From CAVYXK01 sp963708245 (GTDB lineage: Bacteria; Pseudomonadota; Alphaproteobacteria; Acetobacterales; Acetobacteraceae): a DNA stretch of 64,000 nt. The position numbers and the translations under genes are program-made. The notes beneath the pieces are model-generated. The model worked only from the letters and a program-made list of their open reading frames with translations. It searched no databases and had not been told where the DNA came from. Each line of letters starts with the position of its first letter. The stretch's first letter is position 1. This document shows positions 52,307 to 60,800 of the stretch, in pieces. The stretch spans positions 2,666,001 through 2,730,000 of the forward strand of contig OY970201.1 in NCBI GenBank assembly GCA_963708245.1, read 5' to 3'.

Positions 52307-52960
52307 TCAGGCGGTGCGCACTTTGGCCAGGAAGGCTTCCATGGCGCCGCGCAATGCGGCGGCTTGCTGACTGAGGTCCTGCGCCACGCCGAGCATCTCG
52401 GTCGCGGCGGCGCCCGAGGAACGCGCGGCTTCGGCCACGCCGCCCACACTGCCGCTGACCTGGCGCGTGCCGTTGGCGGCCTGCTGCACGCTGCGGGCGA
52501 TCTCTTGCGTGGCGGCACGCTGCTCTTCGATCGCCGCGGCGATGGCGGCGGCGATCCGGTCCATGTCGTCCACGATCTGCGCGATCCCGTGGATCGCCTC
52601 CACCGCGGCCTGGGTCGAGCTTTGCATGACAGAGATTTGGCCGGAGATTTCCTCGGTTGCCTTGGCGGTCTGGCTGGCGAGGCTTTTCACTTCCGAGGCC
52701 ACGACGGCGAAGCCCTTACCGGCATCGCCGGCGCGCGCAGCTTCGATCGTCGCGTTCAACGCCAACAGGTTGGTCTGGCCGGCGATGTTGCTGATCAGCC
52801 CGATCACGTCGCCGATCTTGTGCGCCGCCGCGGTCAGGTGCTGTACCGTGGCTTCGGTGCGGCGTGTCGCCTCATTGGCTTCGCGGGCGATGCCGGCGGC
52901 CTTGCCGACCTGGCTCGCCACTTCGGCGATGGAGGCGGAGAGCTCATCCGCCGATCTGCT
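52307..52960 (-). pseudogene. Methyl-accepting chemotaxis protein, C-terminal signalling fragment
   Basis: The frame begins abruptly with SADELSASIAEVASQVGKAA and runs through the hairpin tip VIGLISNIAGQTNLLALNAT and IEAARAGDAGKGFAVVASEV to a normal C-terminus (FLAKVRTA). The ligand-binding, membrane and HAMP parts are absent. Upstream of about 52960 the sequence has no receptor similarity and leads straight to the integrase gene. The break therefore looks like the insertion point or border of the integrated element. A truncated MASQVGKAAG start at 52921 exists but would make only a cytoplasmic stub. Confidence 0.82.
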
Positions 52961-53160
52961 GTTCGCTATCCTTCGTTGTCGTTCGCAAAGGACGGCGGCG
53001 CGAGGCCGATCTCAGGACAGAAGGTTTCGTCACTATCCGCTTGCATCCGCTCACGTCCGCGTTTAATGTGTAGCCTTTAGTGTAGCCTGCCCGCCACTGA
53101 CCGGCTGGCCCAGCGCCGGGACAGGTAGAGCCACGAGCGATTGGGGCAGAAGGGGTCAAC

Positions 53161-54384
53161 ATGGCACTCAACACACTCGCGCTGCGAAAGCTCAACAAGC
53201 CTGGACGATATGCCGATGGCGGCAGAAGCGGCCTTTATCTCAAGATCGGCCCGACCGGCGGGCGGAGTTGGCAGTTTCGCTATCGTCGCGGCGGCAAGAC
53301 GGTCTGGCTTGGCCTCGGCGCCGAACCGGACGTCAGCTTGGCGGTAGCACGGGAGAAGGCACGGGAGTGCCGCCAGTTGTTGGCGAGCGGGCATGATCCG
53401 CTCCGCGAGAAGCGACAGCGCGAGGCGGAAGAAGCGGCCAAAGCAGCCGCCCTGTCGTTTCGCGCAGTAGCGGAGCTTTACGTTGCCGCGCACGAAGCGA
53501 GCTGGCGGAACGCCAAGCATCGAGGGCAATGGCACGCCACGCTGCGCGATTACGTGCTGCCTGTGATCGGCGCATTGCCGGTCGCGGATATAGACACCGG
53601 CTCGGTGATGCGCGTGCTGGATCCGATGTGGCGAACCACGACCGAGACCGCCAGCCGCGTACGAGGGCGCATCGAAAGCGTGCTGGACTATGCCCGCGCG
53701 CGCGGCTGGCGCACCGGCGAGAACCCGGCCAGATGGAAAGGACACCTCGCGAACGTGCTGCCGGCGCGCGGCAAGGTGCAGCGGGTGCAGCATCTCGCTG
53801 CGTTGCCGTGGCGTCAGACCGGAGCCTTCATGGCGCGGCTGCGTGAGCACACCGGGATCAGCGCTCGCGCGCTCGAATTCGCTGTCTTGACCGCGACACG
53901 CTCCGGCGAGGTACGAGGCGCCAGGTGGTCGGAAATCGACTTCGATCATGCTGTTTGGACGATCCCGCCAACCCGCACGAAAGCATCACGCGAACACAGG
54001 GCGCCGCTCAGTGATCCGGCGCTGACAATCCTGCGTGAGATGGAAACGCTGAGGCGCCACGATGATGAGTTCGTTTTTCCTGGCGCACGTCCGGGCAAGC
54101 CGCTCTGCGACCGAGCACTAACCACCGTTCTGCGCCGCATGGGCCTGGGCGAGATCACCGCTCACGGGTTCCGCAGCTCATTCCGCGACTGGGCAGGTGA
54201 AACGACAGCATTCCCGCGCGAGGTGATCGAAATGGCCATGGCGCACAGACTTGGCGATGCCGCCGAGCAGGCATACGCGCGCGGCGATCTGTTCCAGAAG
54301 CGGCATCTGCTCATGCGGGCATGGGCGGAGTTCTGTTCCCGCCCCGCGCCAGCCGGCGAGGTGGTGCCGCTGCGGGCCGCATGA
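53161..54384 (+). CDS. int: Tyrosine integrase (P4-type, DUF4102 arm-binding domain)
   Basis: The 407-aa protein has an N-terminal arm-type DNA-binding domain (LNTLALRKLNKPGRYADGGR, WQFRYRRGGKTVWLGLGAEP), a core-binding SAM-like domain, and the catalytic domain. The latter carries Arg in TATRSGEVRGARW, the HxxR box in HGFRSSFRDWAGE, a second His in MAHRLGD and the presumed nucleophile Tyr in AEQAYARGD. It reads away from the truncated chemotaxis gene. No tRNA gene is present at this end, so the attachment site may be the receptor gene itself. Confidence 0.92.
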   Translation: MALNTLALRKLNKPGRYADGGRSGLYLKIGPTGGRSWQFRYRRGGKTVWLGLGAEPDVSLAVAREKARECRQLLASGHDPLREKRQREAEEAAKAAALSFRAVAELYVAAHEASWRNAKHRGQWHATLRDYVLPVIGALPVADIDTGSVMRVLDPMWRTTTETASRVRGRIESVLDYARARGWRTGENPARWKGHLANVLPARGKVQRVQHLAALPWRQTGAFMARLREHTGISARALEFAVLTATRSGEVRGARWSEIDFDHAVWTIPPTRTKASREHRAPLSDPALTILREMETLRRHDDEFVFPGARPGKPLCDRALTTVLRRMGLGEITAHGFRSSFRDWAGETTAFPREVIEMAMAHRLGDAAEQAYARGDLFQKRHLLMRAWAEFCSRPAPAGEVVPLRAA

Positions 54385-54480
54385 CGTAGCATCGCTGACC
54401 GCGCCCGGCGGGACCGGGCATGAATGGCGCGGCGGTGCTCGCGACACCGGCCGCGCCAATCCGACAGGCGAGGAAGCCGC

Positions 54481-55281
54481 GTGCCGGACCCGGACGAAGA
54501 TACTCCGTGCAGGTTTTCTGCACACCCTGGCCTGCCGCCGTACTGGGTCGCATGGCTGCGCCACCTGCATCGGCAAGCGCTGACACAAGGCGAGGAAGCG
54601 AAGGCCGCTGTGCTGGCTCGCCTTGCCGCCAGCGAGGCGGCCGCACTGGCCGTCCGTTCCGGGGCCATGAGGCAAGGCGGCACCGTGAAATTCGCCAACG
54701 AGTTGGGGAAGCGGCGGCACCGGAGAGACCAAGCGACGACGGAGTATTTGCGACCGACGAGGCGCGTCTTCGTCTCGCGTGATCGTGCCAGCCGCCGCGA
54801 GCTGCGGGGGTTATTCCGGCTCCCGGGGGGCAATCACCTTCGCGCTGCGCTTCACGACGAAGGCTGCTTACGCGTCCATCTCGCGGTTGGCCTGCTCGAA
54901 CGGCTCGCGAGCCTCGCGGCGCAGCCGCTGAACCATGCGCTGCTGGAAGCGCGCAAGTTGCTGACGAAATATCGTGCATGGTGCGATGAGGCGCGGCGGC
55001 TGCGGAAGCATGGGAAAGACGAGCAAGCCGATCAGCTCGCCAGAATGGCGATCGTGTATGCGAAGCGGGCGGAAACCGAGATGGCCCAAGCGGAGCAGGG
55101 CGCGCCTTTCGCCACGGAGGAAGAGCGCGAAGATTATCTGATCGCTGAGACGATGTTTCAGTTGCAATGGTGCTTTGGCTTCGCTGGCCACCGCGTCGCG
55201 GCCGGATTGGTTTCGGCCGCACTCGGGCGGCAGATTTCCCCGCGCCGATCCCTTCGTGGCCGGCGGACACCTCACGTATAA
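54481..55281 (+). CDS. Hypothetical protein of the integrated element (266 aa)
   Basis: The GTG start is preceded by GAGGAAG. The N-terminus VPDPDEDTPCRFSAHPGLPP and YWVAWLRHLHRQAL lead into an Ala-rich helical region. The centre (RHRRDQATTEYLRPTRRVFV) is basic, and the C-terminal half is helical with LLTKYRAWCDEARRLRKHGK and FATEEEREDYLIAETMFQLQ. I recognise no family. Its place right after int and before the excisionase-like gene suggests an element-maintenance role. The middle section could hide a frameshift. Confidence 0.5.
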   Translation: MPDPDEDTPCRFSAHPGLPPYWVAWLRHLHRQALTQGEEAKAAVLARLAASEAAALAVRSGAMRQGGTVKFANELGKRRHRRDQATTEYLRPTRRVFVSRDRASRRELRGLFRLPGGNHLRAALHDEGCLRVHLAVGLLERLASLAAQPLNHALLEARKLLTKYRAWCDEARRLRKHGKDEQADQLARMAIVYAKRAETEMAQAEQGAPFATEEEREDYLIAETMFQLQWCFGFAGHRVAAGLVSAALGRQISPRRSLRGRRTPHV

Positions 55282-55471
55282 TTCATGCGTTGCTGGATCG
55301 ACGCGATCCGCCAAAACCCCTGCATTTTCGGCGGTCTTCCGCTTCTCGTGTGGCAACGTTCCGCCAGCAGCAAACGAAATTGCACATGGCCGAGCGTGAT
55401 CCAGCGTCGCCATTTGTTCGCTCGCCTTCGCATAGGGCCGGGTTCGCCCGATATCGGTTGGAGCGCGAGCT

Positions 55472-55708
55472 ATGTCGCTTGAACATTCACCACAGAGGCA
55501 GCGTAGGCGCCCACTCCGGGGGCGCTTCGAGCCGCTGCTGATTCCGATCCAGGATGCATTCGAGATGCTCGGGGTCGGCGTTACCAAGGGCTACGAGATG
55601 GTCAACACCGGGCTGATCCCGACCGTCATGATCGGCCGAAGGCGGTATGCGACGCGCGCCGGCCTTGAGGCACTTGCGACACCGGAGGATCGCCAGCCAG
55701 GCGCGTGA
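55472..55708 (+). CDS. AlpA/excisionase-type helix-turn-helix protein
   Basis: The 78-aa protein has PLLIPIQDAFEMLGVGVTKG, then YEMVNTGLIPTVMIGRRRYA and TRAGLEALA. This is the winged helix of small MerR-like excisionase/AlpA DNA-binding proteins. Such proteins act as directionality factors for the integrase or as repressors in satellite elements. It ends 7 bp before the primase-polymerase start, so the replication block is probably one transcript beginning here. Confidence 0.78.
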   Translation: MSLEHSPQRQRRRPLRGRFEPLLIPIQDAFEMLGVGVTKGYEMVNTGLIPTVMIGRRRYATRAGLEALATPEDRQPGA

Positions 55709-55715
55709 GGCCGCC

Positions 55716-56486
55716 GTGTCGATCCCAATGGCCCAAGAAGCCTGCCGCCTCGCGCAGAACCTCGCGCGCAACTGCGGATACGCAGTGTTCCCGTGCCACA
55801 TCGACAAGACACCGGCAACGCTGCACGGATTCAAGGACGCCGCGACCGATCCCGACGCCATCGCCGAACTATGGCGTCTCTACCCCGGTCCGCTCATCGG
55901 CGTCGCCACGGGCCAGCGCTCCGCAATCGACGTGCTCGATATCGACGCCAAGCACGATATGGCGCTGGCGTGGTGGCAGGTCGCGGCGCCTCGCATTCCG
56001 CCCACCACGATCTATCGCACGCGTAGCGGCGGACTGCATGTGTATTTTCGCCATGCGACGGGCGTCGGAAGCACAGTGTCGAAGCTCGCCCGAGGCGTCG
56101 ATACCCGCGGCGATGCCGGCTCGATCGTCTTTTGGTTCGCCGCCAGCTTCCCCTGCGAGGATCACTCTCCGCCCGCACCCTGGCCGCCGTGGCTGCTCGA
56201 TTGCGTACGGTGGCGGCCACCGCCACCGCCGCCGCTCCTACAGCGGGACAGCGCTCGCCACGACAAGGCGATCGACAGCATTTTGCGCGCCATTTCCGGC
56301 GCTCCCGAGGGCACGCGAAACGCCATCCTATTCTGGGGTGCATGCCGCCTGTGTGAGCGCGCGAACGCCGGCCATGTCGGGCAGCGCGAAGCGCAATCCA
56401 TGGTGCTGCGTGCCGCGATCGAAGCCGGACTGCCTCGAATCGAGGCCAAGCGGACGATCGCTTCGGCGTGGCGGGGCTGCCCGTAA
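55716..56486 (+). CDS. Bifunctional DNA primase/polymerase (Prim-Pol domain)
   Basis: The protein has about 256 aa from GTG 55716; ATG 55728 is an alternative. The Prim-Pol fold is shown by NCGYAVFPCHIDKTPATLHG, PLIGVATGQRSAIDVLDIDA with the metal-binding DxD, and IYRTRSGGLHVYFRHATG. The C-terminal helical block (RNAILFWGACRLCERANAGH) is also usual. It primes DNA synthesis in plasmids and integrated elements. Its TAA overlaps the ATG of the ATPase gene (TAATG), so the two are translated in tandem. Confidence 0.87.
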   Translation: MSIPMAQEACRLAQNLARNCGYAVFPCHIDKTPATLHGFKDAATDPDAIAELWRLYPGPLIGVATGQRSAIDVLDIDAKHDMALAWWQVAAPRIPPTTIYRTRSGGLHVYFRHATGVGSTVSKLARGVDTRGDAGSIVFWFAASFPCEDHSPPAPWPPWLLDCVRWRPPPPPPLLQRDSARHDKAIDSILRAISGAPEGTRNAILFWGACRLCERANAGHVGQREAQSMVLRAAIEAGLPRIEAKRTIASAWRGCP

Positions 56487-57646
56487 TGGACACGCGAGTC
56501 GATCCGGTCGATCCCGATCCAACCGATGCCGCCGCGTTCGGCGGCCACAGTAAGCGGCCACCGGATGGCGATGCGCTCCTGGTGCCGATCGACCCGACTA
56601 CGCTACACGGCCGGCGCGTGCCGGAGCGTCTATGGCTGGTGCCGGACTGGATTCCGATGGCGCGCGTCACCGGACTCTACGGTGCCGGCGGCGAGGGCAA
56701 AACTCTGCTCGCCCAGATGCTCGCCACTGCTAGCGCTTTGCACAACACCACATGGCTCAGCCTGCCAGTCCGCCGATGCAATTCGCTCTTGCTCTTCTGC
56801 GAGGACGATCAAGACGAAATGTGGCGTCGACAAGAGGATATCAATCGACACTACGGCTGCACTTTCGCCGACCTGGGCGCCATGCGCTGGTTGCCCCGGC
56901 TCGGCTTCGATAACACGCTGATGACCTTCGATGCCGGGCGAGCGCATCTAACCGAGATGTTCGACGATCTCCTGCGGGCCGCGCAGGATCACTCTGCTGG
57001 CTTGGTCATCGTCGATACTCTGGCCGACGTATTCGGTGGCGAAGAAAACGCCCGCGCGCAGGCCCGTGCCTTCGCGCAGACTGCGCTCGGTGGGATCGCC
57101 CGACAAACCGGCGCGGCCGTCCTCGCCCTAGCCCATCCGTCCCTCACGGGTATCAATTCCGGCACCGGCGCGTCGGGCAGCACCGGGTGGATAGCTACAT
57201 ATCGGTCCCATCTTCACCTTGCCACGCCCAAGACCGACAACGGTGACCCAGTGGACCGCGACGCGCGCGCATTGACCCGCGGCAAGGCTAACTTCGCCCG
57301 TCGCGGCGAGACCATCGAGATGCGATGGCAAAACGGCGTGCTCATCGCGGATCAGCCGGCGGCAGGCGTCTCAGGCGCAATCGAGAAGCGTACCTGCGAC
57401 GACGTGTTCCTGCGGCTGCTGAATCGCCTGGCGGCCGAAGGCCGGCACGTCTCCGACAATAGCAAAGCCGGTAACTACGCTCCGCGTCTCTTCGCCCAGC
57501 AGCCGGACCGGGAGAGGTACACGGAGAAGGATTTCAAGCTCGCCATGGAGCGCCTGTTTGCCGCCCAGGCGATCCGTAAGGGCACCTACCGCAGCCCCTA
57601 CCGGCATACGCTCGATTGCATCCTACCCGCAGGGATGCCAGCATGA
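56486..57646 (+). CDS. RepA-type AAA/RecA-fold replicative ATPase
   Basis: The 386-aa protein has WLVPDWIPMARVTGLYGAGG followed by EGKTLLAQM (Walker A), LLFCEDDQDEMWRRQEDINR, Walker B AGLVIVDTLADVFGGEENAR and the sensor region GAAVLALAHPS. This matches the RSF1010 RepA-like hexameric helicases (AAA_25 type) of plasmids and satellite prophages. The C-terminal ~100 residues form a winged-helix-like tail. With the adjacent Prim-Pol and direct repeats it would form the element's replication machine. Confidence 0.87.
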   Translation: MDTRVDPVDPDPTDAAAFGGHSKRPPDGDALLVPIDPTTLHGRRVPERLWLVPDWIPMARVTGLYGAGGEGKTLLAQMLATASALHNTTWLSLPVRRCNSLLLFCEDDQDEMWRRQEDINRHYGCTFADLGAMRWLPRLGFDNTLMTFDAGRAHLTEMFDDLLRAAQDHSAGLVIVDTLADVFGGEENARAQARAFAQTALGGIARQTGAAVLALAHPSLTGINSGTGASGSTGWIATYRSHLHLATPKTDNGDPVDRDARALTRGKANFARRGETIEMRWQNGVLIADQPAAGVSGAIEKRTCDDVFLRLLNRLAAEGRHVSDNSKAGNYAPRLFAQQPDRERYTEKDFKLAMERLFAAQAIRKGTYRSPYRHTLDCILPAGMPA

Positions 57647-58107
57647 TCGTTACGCGCACGGTTGCGCACGGTTCCCAACTGTGCGCAGCGCAATGCTTAG
57701 AGGAAGCTGACTTTGAGCGCGCTGCGCACGGTTCAGTACGAACGGCCGCGCACGGTGCGCACGGTCCGCGCAACGCCTACAGAAAGCGGCGCGCGCGGTC
57801 CGCGCACGGAGCGCGGCGCTTGATCCCCCATACCCCCTATGCGCTCCGCGCCCATTCGGGCGGGGCGCGGGCGCATGCAAATCGCGTCCATGCCGAGGCG
57901 TCCTTGCCAGCCATCCCCTGCCCATCCTGTCCTGATCCCGTCGCTTGCACACTGGCCGGCCGATGCCGGGGCGCCATCGCCCGCCGCGCGGCCGAGCTGC
58001 TGGCCGAGGCGGAGCGCAACTGGGTGATCCGCATCACCGACCGGGCGAAGGCAGAGGCGTACTTCCGTGGGCGCGCCTTGGCGGATGCGATGCGGGAGCC
58101 GCCATGA
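57643..58107 (+). CDS. Hypothetical protein whose 5' part overlaps the GCGCACGGT repeats
   Basis: From ATG 57643 (ATGA overlap with the ATPase stop) the frame encodes 154 aa. The first ~55 residues are low-complexity with repeated AHG, produced by the DNA repeats. The C-terminal part looks like a real domain: CPSCPDPVACTLAGRCRGAI, ARRAAELLAEAERNWVIRIT and DRAKAEAYFRGRALADAM, possibly with a Cys-based metal site. Either the repeats are coding by chance or translation starts further in. No function is assigned. Confidence 0.5.
   Translation: MIVTRTVAHGSQLCAAQCLEEADFERAAHGSVRTAAHGAHGPRNAYRKRRARSAHGARRLIPHTPYALRAHSGGARAHANRVHAEASLPAIPCPSCPDPVACTLAGRCRGAIARRAAELLAEAERNWVIRITDRAKAEAYFRGRALADAMREPP
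57654..57810. repeat. Iteron-like GCGCACGGT direct repeats
   Basis: Five exact copies of GCGCACGGT start at 57654, 57664, 57724, 57748 and 57757, and a sixth with one change (GCGCACGGA) starts at 57802, all in the same direction within 157 bp. They follow directly on the primase and RepA-type ATPase genes, the usual neighbourhood of a replication origin. Spacing is irregular, unlike classical 22-bp iterons. Confidence 0.55.
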
Positions 58108-59072
58108 GCGCCCCTCCCAGCCGCCGTGGCGGGTCCGCTGCGGCGCCCCTCGTTCAACGGTGTAGCTTGGAACGGGTCACCACCCGCGTCCGAGGGTTGG
58201 CACCATGGCAGCCACAGCGCGCCACACGCGAATTGCTCGATCTCGTGCAGAGCGTGCTGGTCGAGTATGCAGATTACCTGCAGCTCACGCTGCGCCAGAT
58301 TTTCTATCGCCTCGTCGGCGTGAACGACTACGCCAAGACCGAGCAAGGATATCAACGGCTCGGCGAGCACTTGAATCGTGCCCGTCGCGGCGGGCTGATT
58401 CCGTTCGATGCGATCCGCGACGATGATGCGAAGATCGTCACCAGCACCGGCTACAACAACCCGCGTGACCTAATCAGGAGATGGCAGGCAAGCGCGCGGC
58501 ATTTTCACCTCGACCGCCAGCAAGGTCAGCCTCGCCGGCTGCTGATTATGGTCGAAGCGCGCGGTATGCAGCCGCAGGTGGAGGCCGTGGTCTCAGACTA
58601 CGGCGTGCCAGTGATCGGCAGCGGCGGCTTCGACAGTCTGACAGCGAAGTATCAGTTGGCGGGCAATCTCGGGCGCCACGGCGGCCTAACCGAAGTTCTG
58701 CACGTCGGCGACCATGATCCGTCCGGCGAGCACCTGTTCCTCTCCCTGGCCGATGACGTTGCGGCGCTGATCCGCGACCGCGAACTGCCCGGCATGGTTC
58801 TGTTTACACGCCTAGCCGTGACACGCGAGCAGATCGTCGATCTCAATCTGCCGACCGCACCGCCTAAGGCGACTGATCGCCGCTCCTTCGCAGGTGACAC
58901 CGTGCAGGCCGAGGCGATCCAACCCGACGTGCTCGCTCAGATCATCAGCGACGCGATCGCCGATCGCTTCGATGAAGCGGCTTACCAGGCGGTGCTGGAA
59001 CGCGAGCAATGCATCCGGGCACACCTAGCGGAAAAGCTCGCGCCGCTGCGCGGTGAGGGGGGCGAGGAATGA
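58104..59072 (+). CDS. Stand-alone Topo VI-A/Spo11-like protein with TOPRIM domain
   Basis: The 322-aa protein starts in ATGA overlap with the preceding gene. TLRQIFYRLVG (residues 62-72) resembles the winged-helix active-site segment of Spo11/Topo VI-A, with Tyr 68 in place of the nucleophile. The TOPRIM domain follows: Glu 151 in LLIMVEARGMQPQ and the DxD Asp 203/Asp 205 in VLHVGDHDPSGEHLF. YGVPVIGSGGFDSLTAKYQL is typical of the family. Stand-alone A-subunit-like proteins of mobile elements (Mini-A) have been described. No B subunit (GHKL ATPase) is nearby, so it may nick or break DNA for element replication or transfer. Confidence 0.72.
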   Translation: MSAPPSRRGGSAAAPLVQRCSLERVTTRVRGLAPWQPQRATRELLDLVQSVLVEYADYLQLTLRQIFYRLVGVNDYAKTEQGYQRLGEHLNRARRGGLIPFDAIRDDDAKIVTSTGYNNPRDLIRRWQASARHFHLDRQQGQPRRLLIMVEARGMQPQVEAVVSDYGVPVIGSGGFDSLTAKYQLAGNLGRHGGLTEVLHVGDHDPSGEHLFLSLADDVAALIRDRELPGMVLFTRLAVTREQIVDLNLPTAPPKATDRRSFAGDTVQAEAIQPDVLAQIISDAIADRFDEAAYQAVLEREQCIRAHLAEKLAPLRGEGGEE

Positions 59073-59106
59073 ACGCCCCTCGGGCAATTCCTCTGCGCCC
59101 ACCCGG

Positions 59107-59334
59107 ATGCGCCGACCCATCTACCGGCTGACGCGGTGCGCGTATTGCGAACGTGGCAGGCAGTGCTTTATGGAAACAAACCATGTTGCATTTGTATTGG
59201 CCGGAGCGCCATGGGCCGCGCTGGCCGCCCCGCGCCCTATCGCAATCGCCGCCGCCGTCTGGGGGTTGGCAGGACGAGAGCGCGGCTGGTCGTCACACAG
59301 GCCCCACAGGGACACGGCAGGCGCGGCCGTTTGA
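59107..59334 (+). CDS. Possible small Cys-containing protein
   Basis: The frame starts MRRPIYRLTRCAYCERGRQC, a CxxC...C pattern that could bind zinc, then becomes Ala/Arg-rich low complexity to 59334. It lies between the Topo VI-A-like gene and an HTH-like ORF on the same strand. No ribosome-binding site is clear. It may not be real, and only the N-terminal Cys cluster argues for it. Confidence 0.3.
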   Translation: MRRPIYRLTRCAYCERGRQCFMETNHVAFVLAGAPWAALAAPRPIAIAAAVWGLAGRERGWSSHRPHRDTAGAAV

Positions 59335-59440
59335 GGGCACGCTCCCCCGAACCGCTGTAGGCCGCGCGCTGCTCTGGTTGTTCCCATGGCAATCGAGCCG
59401 AGCACGGGGGCTTGATCCGTACCCCGGGAGGGGTCGAGGG

Positions 59441-59716
59441 ATGGTGCGGCTGTTTCGCGGAGCGCGGGCGCTACGCTCGATCCAGCAGTGGGTGAGCGGG
59501 CGGAAGCGACCGCCGGACTGGGCGATCGAGATGACGCTGGCAGCGATGGAACCCAGGGTGCGGGATGGGGCCGAGATTGTGCGGGATTTGCGGACGGAGT
59601 TGGGGCGGCGGCGATTGGGAATTAGGGTGCCGCGGCGTGGGGGGCCGATAGGGCTGGCGATGAAGGCTCGGATGGAGCGCGGGGAGCGCGGGAGATTGCT
59701 GCGCGGACCCCCCTGA
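59441..59716 (+). CDS. Small HTH-like DNA-binding protein
   Basis: The 91-aa protein has an ATG preceded by GGGAGGGG. MVRLFRGARALRSIQQWVSG and RKRPPDWAIEMTLAAMEPRV have the shape of a short helix-turn-helix in which QQWVSGRKRPP is the recognition-helix/turn region, as in small phage and plasmid Cro-like proteins. A basic tail follows (RDLRTELGRRRLGIRVPRRG). The frame is open upstream to 59153, but that part is low-complexity. Probable regulator within the element. Confidence 0.5.
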   Translation: MVRLFRGARALRSIQQWVSGRKRPPDWAIEMTLAAMEPRVRDGAEIVRDLRTELGRRRLGIRVPRRGGPIGLAMKARMERGERGRLLRGPP

Positions 59717-59908
59717 GTAGGCTGGGACAAGGCCATGGCCTGATCTTTTTCATTGAGGTGAGCAATCGCAACTTCATGCTGCACATGATTGATTATCTCG
59801 CTCGACGGACCCACTCGACTTGACCGGTCAGCGCCATGCGCCTTCCGGGCCGCCACTACGGATAGTTGCTCATCGGTTGGCGCGGGCTGGCGTGAGCGGA
59901 GGGCAGTT

Positions 59909-60076
59909 TCATTCGTGGCGGTTCAATAGCATCTCGACATACAGCGCGGCCATCTCGCTCTCGGGATCAGGTTCGCCCGGATCAGGATCACCAGTCCTTG
60001 CCTCTTGTTGTGAAAACGTTTGCGGCTGATATTGTGGAGCGTCATTCTGGTGCGGGGTGCGGGCGGTGTATTGCAT
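59909..60076 (-). CDS. Small acidic hypothetical protein (55 aa)
   Basis: ATG 60076 has GGAGA 7-8 nt upstream. The product starts MQYTARTPHQNDAPQYQPQT, has an acidic Pro-rich middle (GDPDPGEPDPESE) and ends with a short helix (MAALYVEMLLNRHE). It is too short to place in a family. The good ribosome-binding site and helical end argue that it is expressed. The rest of 59717-60148 shows no gene. Confidence 0.45.
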   Translation of the reverse strand: MQYTARTPHQNDAPQYQPQTFSQQEARTGDPDPGEPDPESEMAALYVEMLLNRHE

Positions 60077-60148
60077 CGGTCGTCTCCATCTGAAGGGACA
60101 GCAACCTCAGGCTATCACCTCCCGGTCGCCGTCCACCCGCATAGAATC

Positions 60149-60586
60149 TCACATGGGGTGGCCCCGTATGGACGCCGATATCCACCAATGCTGGTAGCTT
60201 GTGCGCGCCTTTTCGAGACCAGCCGCTGCATCAGTTAATTCTTGCTGGTAAAGAAACGGCGTAAGGTTTCGTTCCTCGCGGTCCTTCGCAATTAGCTTTT
60301 TGCGAAGCTCGATATCACGAACCGTGAAATAGAGCGCGCGAAGCCGGAGAGCATTACGGCGTTGCTGAGCCGCTTCTATAGCGTCAACTAGCCACCACCT
60401 TTCATCGCTGTGAGGCTCGGTCGCCTCATCGACATCAATGTAACTGGGCCGGTCCGTCCTCAATCTCTCCGCTACGTCGGCAATACCGGCACAGATCTCT
60501 AGTCCGACGAGAGCCTCGTGGCAGGTCTTCCTCTGCTCCCAGATTTCGCCCCACCTGGCGCTTCTACAGACGACCATTGATTTCAC
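60149..60586 (-). CDS. Hypothetical protein (145 aa)
   Basis: The protein is soluble and mainly helical: EIWEQRKTCHEALVGLEICA, DERWWLVDAIEAAQQRRNAL, LYFTVRDIELRKKLIAKDRE and FLYQQELTDAAAGLEKARTS. Composition is less GC-driven than the flanking chromosome. I do not recognise a domain. It is followed on the same strand by the small acidic ORF at 60076. Confidence 0.6.
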   Translation of the reverse strand: MKSMVVCRSARWGEIWEQRKTCHEALVGLEICAGIADVAERLRTDRPSYIDVDEATEPHSDERWWLVDAIEAAQQRRNALRLRALYFTVRDIELRKKLIAKDREERNLTPFLYQQELTDAAAGLEKARTSYQHWWISASIRGHPM

Positions 60587-60800
60587 TCACCGACAGCCAA
60601 CACGACCGTCTGCGCCAAGCACAAAAATCGCTTCCACGGTTAGTCCCTCCTCATTGCATCCATGAGCGGGTCTTCGCACATCGTTCACCTCCAACCGATG
60701 GCGTAACGTACCAATGCTCCTGCATTGTGGCTCAACCGGCGTCCGGCTTGTCGGCAATGACGAACATTATCAGCATGTGCGGACGCCGAGCCCCTCCCGA

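Noticed and set aside
53060..53160. Search for a tRNA or tmRNA attachment site beside the integrase
   Set aside because: No cloverleaf or tRNA 3' end could be found in the sequence between the receptor fragment and int.
57654..57810. Repeat cluster considered as a CRISPR array
   Set aside because: Units are 9 bp with irregular spacing and no conserved spacers or leader; direct-repeat origin or coding repeats fit better.
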